From Mycteria americana (lineage: Eukaryota; Chordata; Aves; Ciconiiformes; Ciconiidae), in the NCBI RefSeq assembly GCF_035582795.1, contig NC_134365.1, forward strand, positions 76,923,635-76,987,634: a DNA stretch of 64,000 bases, read 5' to 3'. Below are positions 43,101 through 55,100 of this stretch, piece after piece (positions within the stretch are counted from its first letter, which is position 1; each line of letters starts with the position of its first letter). The position numbers were made by a program, and so were the translations under genes. The notes beneath the pieces are model-generated. The model did no database searches. It was not told the origin of the DNA and was given only the letters and a program-made list of their open reading frames with translations.

Positions 43101-46100
43101 GCTTGTGTGCCTAGATTTGTATGTGCGTATATATCTCCGCTTCTTTGCGTGATGCACTCCTAAGGACTTTAGACTGAGACCCTGAAGTCAAGTAAGTACT
43201 CAGAGGCTGTGTGCACATTATCATTTTGGTTCAGAGCAATAGCCGCGATTTGAATTGGATCCCATCATCCCCACTTACTGCTCATTGGTTTGGTTTGCAG
43301 AGCAGTTTTGGTATAAATGAACTGGACTCCTTTCAGAAGAACCTAAACTAGAATTTTATTGTAGCAAGGTTAGTGCTACTCCAGGCACATACCAAACATA
43401 CTCCAACTCCAAACGTAAGGGACTGAACCAGTGGGTTGTTCTCAGACAGCTTTAAAACACATGCATTGTAAGGATTTTTGGCCCAGTGAACCAGACTAAA
43501 TGTGATTTAGTGTAAGCTCCCTGAACTACTTACAAATTAGAAACAGGGGCTTCTGCACCAGCTGCTTCTCTCTACTGACCTGTTGCTGTTATGCCGTACA
43601 ATGGCATAACAGTAGACATAGCCTAATAGCTTGTGTGAGTAGATTCAACGTTAATAACTCATCTAGTTAGACTAAAGAACCCTTATGTGCCACTTTAACT
43701 ACAGTCACTTCTAACATAATTCTGACTTCTTTAAACTTGTCACAGCTTGAATTTCTAGCTAAAGGTTTTTGTGCATGTCAGGAACATACATTTGGAAAAT
43801 ACACATTTTAATAGTCTGTGGCATCTGTGAAATTTCATTTCTTAGAAATTTAATTTCTTAGAAATTTCAATTCAAAGCAGTTTCTTTCTTCTCCTTTCCT
43901 TCTGCCAGAAAGTGTTTCAGAATAGGAAGCTGGATTGAAAGTGCCTTCTTATTCTTAGAAAGGTTGTGCCAGTGTTACCACATTGTTAACTTAAGCAGCT
44001 GCAGAGCTGCGACATTCCTCCAAGTCTGGTGTGTACATTTAGTCGCAAACTATGAAGAGTGCCACCCATAAGTTTTATAAATGTACTTACTCATTAACAT
44101 TTTATTTCAAGCATATTTTACTCTAATATCCTGATAGATGGATTTAGATGTTCTTTTTTAAACTGGCTAAATGAGGGCTGACTGACAGCTTTTTTATTAA
44201 TTAGTTTATTAATACCTACATGACTTCTGGTTTTCTGCTGATTTTTGGAGTGCTTATGTGTATCTTGTATGATTTCCTTTTGATGATTCTAAAAAGTCAA
44301 AATAATGTTTTAGTACTAAAGTAATATTTTAGGAAAGCCTATGAGGAGTAAACCTAGCCAGAAAAGCTAACCTTTCATAGGGGGGTGAGTGGGTCATGAG
44401 GTGGTGGTGCATAATTAAGGCAATAATTTTGAAAGACTGTCTTGGGCTTAAACTTGTTGCATGTGACGCGAACAGGTGCTGTCTGTGGCTGTTAAAATTT
44501 AAGAATTGCATGGTAGTTCTATAGCCACATTGGGTGGGATTCATCTCACTTACCTACTCTGTACACATCTAAAGATATCTGAGCTAGTTACTTTGGTCTT
44601 TGTATAAGTATTGAATAGAGGTAGGCACTCTTGGACTGTATTTCATCTAAACAACTGTAGGAATCTATTTTAGGTTGAGATGAATCACCATAGAAATGTC
44701 TTCTTCCCTCCAAGAGGGGCTAGAATGGCTAGTTCAGATGCGGACATCTTTATTTGTTCAGATGAATCTCGCCATTTATGGCTGGTGGAGTTTGGCCATA
44801 AGCCTTTTCTAATAGATTGTGTTTGTTTAGGAACTGAAAACCTTGAAACTGTTAGTGGAGAAAACAGCTCAGGAATGTGGCATGCATTTAGAAAATATTA
44901 TTGTTAGTAACTGGAAGAACGTAGAGTCTCCCAAGCCTTGTTTCTTAATGCATTGCATGAGATTTACACAGAACCTTTGCTGAACATAGGAATACGGTTG
45001 ATTTCGTATGTCTTTACTTCACATCCCACCCCTAAACAGTAGTTTCATGTAGCTCATTTGCAGTTGTTCACTTCCTTGCCAACCCCCTTGGGGACTGTAA
45101 TTTTTTTTTTTTCCTTGCAGAAAAACACGAGAGAGGTTGTAGTTCAGTAGGGTATGGTCTTGTATGTCGATGTGGTGAGAACTGTAGATACTGGTAATCA
45201 TTCCTTAAATAGTTTGTTTGCCTAATTATGAAATATACTAAATTTAATGTTAAAATAATAGTTTTGTATTTCTGATACACTTACTGGGAATGAGCTATTT
45301 TCCATATAGTGTGTTTGTAACGTTTGGATGGTCTTTGCTTTTTTGCTGAGAGAATGATTACAGTGGGCTTTTTTTCAGTATCACTTTCATCTGTCCTGAT
45401 GCACATAATATGCCTTTAAAATATTTTTAATGTTTAATATAGATAAGCATATATGCTTAATACTGACAGCCAAACACAGATCATAAATAACCATATGTAT
45501 TTGAGGAACTATTCACTTACCATTAAAATTTGGTTATCAATATGCCAGGGCATTAGCAAAACTTTGAAATGAACAGTAATAATTTTAAAAAAAGGGTCAT
45601 TTCTCATAAAATTCTCTTGGGATTTTATTTGTCTTGCAAACCAGACTAGTGTAAGTAATAGCCTTTGGGGTGGTAGAACAAAATATCTCTAGCTGAGTTA
45701 AACTGTTTCTAGTAGTTTAAAAATTGACTAATGATTTAGGCTTTCCAGGAAAATAAACTTGTAATAAAGAATGGTCTTTCTGGATATTATTTTTCATGAA
45801 GCAAGAGTGCTATGAAATTGGGAAACATTTAGTTTTGCTTCATATGTTCTTGGGGTGTTTGGTGTTGATGTTAATTGTATGAAAATGTTCACAGAAATTG
45901 AAAATACAAGAAATTCAGCCAGGTGCACAAATGAAAGGTAAGAATCCAGCTTTTTCCTATCATAGAAGCACACCCTGGTTATTGGGGTGCATTCTAGCTC
46001 ATTCTCTTTGTGAACCCAAAGATTTTTAAATCCTTTATCCAGCTATCCCAAAGTGGTATAGCCAGAGAAGTAAAGAAATCTTTCATCACAGACTACACAA

Positions 46101-49100
46101 GGTTAAGACACTCTTCAGAGAGAGAATAAGCACCTTGGAATCACCTAGTATCATAATGATAGTTATTATAAAGCCCTAAGAGATTAATTTAAAGCGCTCT
46201 AACTGACTTCTCATAGCTGACTTAGCTTTATGAACTGTTTCTGTCTGCTTCTTGTTCAGTGAGTAGTAGGTATTAAAAAGATTTGCTCTTACCTGTTAAA
46301 TTCCAAATAATTACTTTTCTACTAAGTTTGGTAGTTCTGAAGCTTTAAATGTATTTCTCTATTTGTTTTCTTTTGCATTGTTTTTGTTTTTTTGGGTTTG
46401 TGTTGGTTTGTTTTGGGGTTTTTTTTGAGAATATTAAAGAATATATGTAAAGAATATATGCTGCATGCTGTACATGTCAGGGATCAATACAGATTCTTAA
46501 CCTTCTATTTTTGTCTAAGATCAACCAGCTATCTTACTGGCATTTAGTTAGATGGCATTTAACATGGCATTTGGTTTGTCACAGGGATAGTATTTAGGAC
46601 TCCATTTATCACCTAAAAATTGTAGTGTGGCAGTTCTTAATAGGTCATTGTTGCTGATAATCTAAACATTTTTTGTTTTCTTAGTTAAGAAAAAGAGAAA
46701 AGGCTGTTGTTAGGAAATGTAGAGGAAATAAGTACAGTATTCAGAATCTGTTGTTTGAGTGTAAGGAAAAAATAGTAGTTATTTTGATGATATGAAGGGT
46801 AAATTGGAAAAGCTGTAAATGATGCATTTCATTTTGTTTCTTTAAAGGGAAGTGGTTTAGAAAGCAGGCTGGCCATCTGTGTGCAAAGGAGTATTTAGGT
46901 CAGTGGGTCTGTTCTGTCCTGCTTTGTTCCAGGACAAAAGGATCTGTTGTGCTGAAGGCATTCTTGCCTTTGATACATGTAGGTTTCTTTCTAGTGAGTA
47001 CTCTTTCATGAATATTAATGAATTATGATTATGCTTCAATAACTTAATCTAGTAATTATAAGCTTCTATGACCTAAGTGAATTAAAACTACGCTTTATAA
47101 ATGAAGAGTTCCTTTGGAGTTGTTGGGGGTTTTTTTGTTTGGTTTATAATTGCATGAATTTATAGTAGAAATATAAACTAAGACTATTATGAAGTGATGA
47201 TTAATCATAAAAATATTTCAAACATCTACCATTTGTGCCCTTGTAGTAGTTATGATATTGTTTCTTTTAATATATTTTTAATATCCCTAACTTGAGTATG
47301 TTGTGTATTTGAAGTAACCAAATGTTCTTTCTGCTGCAGATGCCCAAAGGCTGTTACTTATTTGTCAAGTATTTATTGATTCTTTGAGTTTCCACCTCTT
47401 TTTTTGGAACTTTCTGCATGACTTAATGAGTTAAAGAGCTTTCTAAAATAAAACGGGCTGACTCTGTGTAGTCTGACTTGGTAGAGAGAGGATTAGTGGA
47501 AGACCAGGCAAGCTGTTGTTCAAGTATTAGCCTATTTTCATTTAACTCTCCAGAGTCGTATTCTAACAGAAAATGAGAACCTAGAAGGTAATTTTTCTGG
47601 TGTAAGATGTGCTTACACCTAAGAGGAAAAAAACATACACTGTGTATCGTTCTTTTTACACACTTTTACCTGTCATTTACAGACAGCACAGATGCTAAAA
47701 AAAAGAAAGCTCACAATAAAGTATCCAGTTTTTCTTCCTGCTGGATTTTGAAAGTACTCATCTTGGTTTTTGCCTCCTGCTAAAAGTAGGAGATGCTCAC
47801 TTCCTTAAATTACCTCTCTCAGTCCCTCATCTGTCCCTTCATGGAGTTAATTCTTTATTGTTTCTAGATGTATCACATAGGATACTTTCCTCACTAGCAC
47901 ATGAAGCCTGAAGGAGTGCCTACATTTGCTGAAACAGAGTTAATTCTGATTCTTTGCCTAAACATCAGCTGGGTGATTCTTTGTGATAGCTTTGCTTTGA
48001 GATAGAAAAAAAGTGTAATAGTGCTTAGATTCCTTGAGCCTGTTTTCCTTTCCCAGTAGGTCACTAGGATTGTTTTGGCTTGTGACTTCTCTTCTGTCCC
48101 TCCCGGAAACAAAGCAGTTTTCCTTGAGAGGAGAATTGTGAAGGGAACTTTGAGGTAGAACTTGACAAGCTTTCAAGACTCTTCCAACTTACACGACTGA
48201 TGTTATGTGTAATTGTAGGTTTTATGTCAGAAACATAGTTACGGCAAACTTTCATTTTTTGGATGTCCAGCTTGTTTAAAAAACATAGTTCACTATATAT
48301 TTTTTAAGTTTAATTTAGTGTTAGTCGCAGTATTTTGATCTGCTAACTAATGCCACATCTTGTGATTTTGCAGCAGGATGTTGAGGTGCTGGGGGATTTA
48401 AGTGTTGTCTGCTAAGATTGTGTAAGGAGGAGAATAGGTGTATTTTATGTTGCATTGGTGTGTTAATTGGGTTGATGAGATCATTACAGGACTGTGGGAG
48501 GACAATGTACTCTTTTCTGTACTTAGGTTGTACAGTGCAACCTTTATTGTTTTTGTGTCAGAGGCATAGAAGCCACCCATGGACAATTTTTTCTTCCCAA
48601 ATGAAAATCAGAATGGATACATGATGACATAGCTCTTACTGGACACTCAGCTTTTTTTTTCTCATTCACAGATCATTTCTCAATAGATGGAAACCCGTGC
48701 ATTGCTTCTGGAGTCCCCAGCCTCATGAATCCAATAACTAAGCCTGCTACCACCACTTCTTTCAACACTTCTGTGGCTGAGATTCCAAGGAAGCGCAAAG
48801 GAAGTGATTCTGATAACCAGTAAGTAAATTGATTCTGTATGTGTTTCAACATACATTTGAGACATTAATCTGTTACTTATGCAACATGGTAACTGTCTAA
48901 TCCTCCTTCCTTTATTTATTACCATCATTTATTACAATTTCTTCCAAATGCATTCTTCGATAGTCCTGAGTTATTAAAAATAGAAAAAAAAAATCCTTAA
49001 ATCTAAGGGATATATGTAGGATTCTATAATGCCATTTCTTGGCCTGAAGTGTCTGGGTAATGTGTCTCTAATGCTGAAGTTTCAATCCTAACTGTTTTTT

Positions 49101-52100
49101 CTTTTTTCCTTTTTTTCCTCCTTCTTTGCCTGCTAGTAAAGGCAAGTTCTCTTTGCAGCAAATTGTTATTAAGTTGCTTCAAGTCTCACAAGTGCGCATT
49201 AAAATATCACCTTAAAGCGTGAAACAAGATTACTAGTTAAGCTCTTTGATCTAGAACTGCAGAATCAGAACTGCTTCTTCAGTGACCAGGGCAGCCATTT
49301 ACTTAAATGTCCAGACCGACCTTGTGACCTAAAAATGAGGACTGTCCTACAGTAGTACTCAGTCTTTTTAAGTGGGTCATACTTGACTACTGAGATGATA
49401 CTGGCGACTGTTTTCTCCTGTTTTATAACTGCCAGACAGATGCCAGTTAACCAAATAATCATTTACATAGAAAAGTATTTTTTTAAAAGTGATCTATTCA
49501 AAGCTATGTTAATCAGCCAGAAGTAAGGGACACCAGTCAGCCTGCAGATCTAGTGCATTACAAGTATCTCCAAACTAGTGTGGAAAATCCACATTTAAAA
49601 AAGGCGGGGAGGTAGGAAATTTACATGTATTTGTGATTATTAAAGCAATTCTCTTTAATCACTGCTTCTTCCATATATAGTCCATTGATCTACAGAATGT
49701 AGCCATATTGTGGATGTTGATATAATTGTCAGCTTGGAGATTCAAGTGTATCTTGTAGATCACTGGAAACTCCAGAGATACATTAGTTTCTGAAAAAAAG
49801 AGTCTCCATTCTTTTTCAGTAGCACTTGTTGATTTTTTACCTGTTCAGTAAAAGTGCTGGTTCATCAATAGTGTTTCCCTGAGGTTTGGATCTCTCTCTG
49901 ATTTCATGAAACTTCTGTCATAAAAAAAAAAAAATCATGTCTAAGTTGAAATACCAATTGAAAAAGTATTGTTTTACAAGAACTAGTAATTAGCTTCTAA
50001 AAACTAATGTTCTAAAACCTAATGAAAATAACTAATCAAGTGGGGTTTCCACTAAAATTTGTCTGTGACTTTTTTTTTTTCATTGGGTATATCAAGTCAT
50101 CTTTTTGTGCTTCAAACTACATTTTGCTTACTTTATTACCTGTTTCTGCAGGGATACAGTTGAAGTCGATGGTGATCCTCAGAAAAGGTACTTTTTATAA
50201 ATGAATCCATTTCTGTTTTCAGTGCTATAAACATGTCACATTTTCCTGTTTGGCTAGATGAGCTGTGTGGTTTCCATTAAGGAATGCTTTGTCTAAGGGC
50301 AGGTCTTCGTACAGCACAAGGTGATAAACGTGTAGCTAATTAACAGGATGGATAGGTCCATCCAATGTTAAGGTTTTCTGATATTTCTAAGAAGACACTC
50401 TGACTTGCTTATAACTTTACCAGACTTGTTAGTATTGAAGTTAAGGTAAGAATGGGAACAAATGAAAAGTAACAGTTAAATAAGAAGACTAGGGAGGTGA
50501 AGGAAAGGTCTTATACTCTGCTAGGACTGGTGCATGTAAACACTTCTTGTTTGTTTTAACCTTGTCAAGTGCTTTTTAAAATAGAACTAGCATAACTATG
50601 TTAAAATAATGCTATTACAAGGTGACAAACCAGAGATAAGATTGGCTGTGCAGCATAAGTAAACCCTTTGTGTATATATGTTATGGGATAGTTATTAATT
50701 ACATTATTACTTTATTGTGATTTCTTTTTCTGCACCTGGATGCCTTACTTAAAATATATTTGTTTATAGCTGTGCAGTATTCTTTTTTTATAAAATAGAA
50801 TATTTCAGTTGGAAGGGACCTACAACGATCATCTAGTCCAACTGCCTGACGACTTCAGGGCTGACCAAAAGTTAAAGCATGTTGTTAAGGGCATTGTCCA
50901 AATGCCTCTTAAACACTGACAGGCATGGGGCATAGACCACGTCTCTAGGAAGCCAGTTCCAGTGTTTGACTGCCCTCTCAGTAAAGAAATGCTTCCTAAT
51001 GTCCAGTCTAAACCTCCCCTGGCACAGCTTTGAACCATTCCCATGCATCCTATCACTGGATACCAGGGAGAAGAGATCAGCACCTCCCTCTCCACTTGCC
51101 CTCCTCAGGAAGCTGTAGAGAGCAATGAGGTTGCCCCTCAGCCTCCTTGTCTCGAAACTAGACAAACCCAGAGTCCTTAGCTGCTCATTATAGGACATTC
51201 CTTCCAGCCCTTTCACCAGCTTTGTTGGCCTCCTCTGGAGGCTTTCAGGGACCTTAGCATCCTTCTTAAATTGTGGGGCCCAGAACTGCACACAGTACTC
51301 CAGGTGATGCCGCACCAACACTAAATACAGTGGGATAATCACCTCTTTTGAACGGCTGATTATGCTGTGTTTGCACCCCAGTTTGCGGTTTGCCTTCTTG
51401 GCTGCCAGAGCACACTGCTGACTCCTATTGAGCCTGCTGTCAAGCAGCACGCTGTCGTGGTTTAACCCCAGCCGGCAACTAAGCCCCACACAGCTGCTTG
51501 CTACTCCCCCCCCCAGTGGGATGGGGGAGAGAATCACAAGAGTAAAAGTGAGAAAACTCATGGGTTTAGGTAAAGACAGTTTAATAGGTAAAGCAAAAGC
51601 TGTGCACGCAAGCAGAGCAAAGCAAGGAATTCATTCACTCCTTCCCATTGGCAGGCAGGTGTTCAGCCATCTCCAGGAAAGCAGGGCTCCATCACATGTA
51701 ACGGTTACTTGGGAAGACAAACGCCATAACTCTGAACATCCCCCCCTTACTTCTTCTTCCCCAGCTTTATATACTGAGCATGACATCATATGGTATGGAA
51801 TAGCCCTTTGGTCAGTTGGGGTCAGCTGTCCCAGCCGTGTCCCCTCCCAGCTTCTTGTGCACCTGGCAGAGCATGGGAAGCTGAAAAGTTCTTGATTTAG
51901 TATAAGCACTACTTAGCAACAACTAAAACATCCCTGTGTTATCAACACTGTTTTCAGTGCAAATCCAAAACATAGCCCCATACTAGCTACTATGAAGAAA
52001 ATTAACTCTATCCCAGCCAAAACCAGCACGCATGCCCAGATCCCTTTCTGCAGGGTAGTCAGTGTTTGGTACATGGTTTACTGGGTAGTATAAAAATCTT

Positions 52101-55100
52101 TCTGTGGGGATAAATTGTTTGTTTCTTTGTGGATTTTTTCCATTGTGCTCATGATGGAAAAGTGTGAATAAAAATATTCCTCTTCTGTCTTTAAAACCTC
52201 TGCTTCCATTTTAGAAGAAATGGGGAAGTATGTCTAATAAATCAATTGAGAAAATAGAGAAAAAGGTGGTGGTATTTATTTTTTTCTGATTAATACAGAT
52301 TCTGTTCTTTCTAATACCAATTAAGTATACCTACATTACAGCCATGAGGTAGAATTTCACCCTATGTTCACATAATCAAGGTAGTTTTAATCTAGCTATT
52401 TATATCAGTAACAACACAGCTGTTAGGACAGAGGCTATATAAATCCATTGAAGGCTGTGACTGATTGCTTGGGCCACAAATTTGTTCTAGTTTCTTCCCC
52501 AATGGAGCTCCCGAGGGAGAAGGAGAGTTAGTTAATAGGCCACATGCTGCATTGCAGTTGGTCTGGCTCCCCTTTACCTCTTCTCCTCTTACGGTCAGAC
52601 AATGTAACTTCTGTTGGAGTTCATAGTATATGTACATTTCTGGTAAAAGTTTCTTTTAAAATGAAAGAAAAATATTAGTTATTGCTAATTCATCTAAATC
52701 TGAAACAGTTTCACTGAAGAAAAGTCCTAGGGTCTTGTGAGCCCAACCTACTCCTGTGTTTGGGTTTATCAGACTGTCTAGAAGATTCCTGGGTTCCAGT
52801 GAAATCCCAGGTTGAAGAGCTGGATCTCTGAATCGTGTGTTAATTTGGCTCTGGCTGCTGGATCCTCGATGGGGTCAGTGCTTAGAGGTGGAAGCAGCTT
52901 TTGGGATCTTTCCTAAAGCTGTAATCTCCAACTCTCCTTCTACTTCCGTTTCCTCATAGGAAACAGCTGCTGACTGATTGGCTTGTCTCCTTATAATCCT
53001 TCTGGTACAACATATGCCACTTCTAAAATGGTCATAGGCTAGCAGGTCTTTCCTCTGGAATGGAGATTAGAGTACTGCATGAGATGTTTCCACTGCTGAA
53101 TTAAAAAAAACCAAAGAACTACTGTAGAAAGAGTAAAAATATTTGTATCTGTTTTTCTTTTAAAGAAAATAGTAGCCAGTATTTGTATGGGAACTGCCTC
53201 TCTGCAAGTACCAAATCACTTGTACTGAATTGGCAAGATACCTATTAGGGCATGTTCTAAAATTCTTAATAGATGGTGGTGAAGAATACAGTGATCTTGG
53301 GGACAAAAAAAGATCATTGCGCTTGTTTGAATTGTCCTTTATATTTTCCTGCTGCCAAGTATTTGCCATAATACAGGCACTATGATTGTCTTTCATTTAC
53401 AATTTTATTACATAGACTTCCCAGTCATTGCTCTATGGTATGGGAAAATACTTAATTTTTACTTTTGCTGACCATGAACAATTAAAGTGTGTTTTAGGCC
53501 CAGTCTAGGCTAGGGTTGCTTTTTTCATCTTTTGACAATAGGATTTTGGAAATAAAAACATGAATAGATGATGTATCTTGTAAATTTTTAAATTAAAAAA
53601 AAAAAACCCCAACACTGGACTTAAGTTATTTGAATGTTCCATTAATTTTGTTTTCTCCAGGGTAGAAATAGCCCATAATTATGAAATATCCCCATAATAT
53701 GTTTACATAACTATCAATATTGGAAATTATGCTTTGGTCTCTTTCTATGATGCTTCACTTGCTAGATCATTTTTGTATTAGGAATTTTTGTGGGTTTGCT
53801 TTTGTTAGAGCCATAGTAAATTTGTAGCATTTTCTATATCTTCTTGAATTTATGGGAGGAAAGAAGTGCCCAGTATTAAATATGCAATGTAAAACTATAT
53901 CTTGTTTCCTCTAGGAGTGAAGATGAAGAACATCTTAAAATAAAAGATTTCAGGTACTAATTTACAATAGAAGTACATTTTGCTAGTAAATACTAGGAGT
54001 CACAATAGTAAAATATGAGTTTGGGGGGTAACGTTCATTAAAACTGTTAAATACTTAACAGTAAACTTTTCCTTTTTCTCCCTAAATGTATAATAATTTT
54101 TAGAGCCTCCTTGAGGATTTTATTTTCTACTAATTTTAATGAAAGTTGTGTTGCAGAATATCTCAGATGGTTTAGCAAAAACCTGAGGTTAAAATTTTCA
54201 AGGTGAGAATTAAATGCAGTACACTCGAGTTGTATGTAAAGGGAGGAGCTGATCCTCAGTCTATGAATTTGAGAATTGTTTTTTCTAGATTTGCCTACAC
54301 TTAGAGATATTTAAGATTTATCCCACATGAAAATGGATTCAGCTAAAGCATGACAAAGAATTCTTGTTCTGGAACAAGTTTTTATATAGGGAATTATTCA
54401 GGGTTTGCCATTGCCCTTCTAGTTCACATCTTACCTGAATCCAAATGGAAATTCACATAAAGCACTTGTAAGATTTGAAATGCTGTGTGACTGAATGCAG
54501 TCATGATTCATCCAAACAAATAATTTAAACTATAGACAAGACATTTAGTAAAACTAGAGCTGTTTTATAAAGTTGTTTTAAAAATAAAAGTGTCTTTTAT
54601 TTGTCATGTGAGCAAAGATGTCAAAGGAGAAATACATAATCCACTCTGCTGTCAAAAGCATTATTTATACAGTATGCTAACTAATAATTATGGTGTTCTT
54701 GCAATTTAAATTAAATGGAAGAAATGAAAGTGTTCCAAACCATATTTACAGTTTTTTTGTTTAACTCCAAAATTCATTTTCTTTACTGAGTATCCAGATT
54801 GCAATACAAGATTCTGTTCTGTACATTGCTTTACTAACTTTCATGTTGTATTGTTAATTTTTTTTCCTTAAGTTTTGGTTCAGTAGTTGGAGGGGAAAAA
54901 AAAATTAGAAGACACTTTGAAGGTTTGCTTAACAGTTATATCCCTCCAGTGTTTCTTCTCGCAAACTTACTGGAGAACTTGCTTTTCTCCCTTCCCCTTT
55001 GTAACTGGGGAATGTGACAGCAGGCTTTTTGAATCATCCAGTCATCACCTGAATTTCTGCATCCACCTGTTCAGGTTTCTATAACTTCTTACTGACTCTT

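Larger units (their letters stand above)
40114..48671 (+). other. BMAL2: BMAL2 intron 1
   Basis: GT-AG intron, 8.56 kb. It holds a pyrimidine tetranucleotide repeat at 40254-40304, a GT repeat at 40855-40880, several long T-runs (about 41309, 41588, 41998 and 45100), a strong hairpin at 43583-43615 and two TTCTTAGAA motifs at 43839-43863. No second promoter or in-frame cassette exon is supported. Confidence 0.9.
50188..53914 (+). other. BMAL2: BMAL2 intron 3
   Basis: GT-AG intron, 3.73 kb. It contains the minus-strand CR1 fragment, which is interrupted by a solo LTR. The rest is unique AT-rich sequence. Confidence 0.92.

Noticed and set aside
44680..44907. 75-codon frame and a 7-bp hairpin (ttatggc/gccataa) in BMAL2 intron 1
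   Set aside because: The text is unusually non-repetitive and could be an ancient repeat or conserved element, but I cannot identify it, and no splice signals make it coding.
45895..45937. 43-nt exon-like segment (TTCACAG ... AAAG|GTAAGA) in BMAL2 intron 1
   Set aside because: Inclusion between exons 1 and 2 would shift the frame and soon give a stop. It could only be a poison exon or an alternative first-exon part, with no further support.
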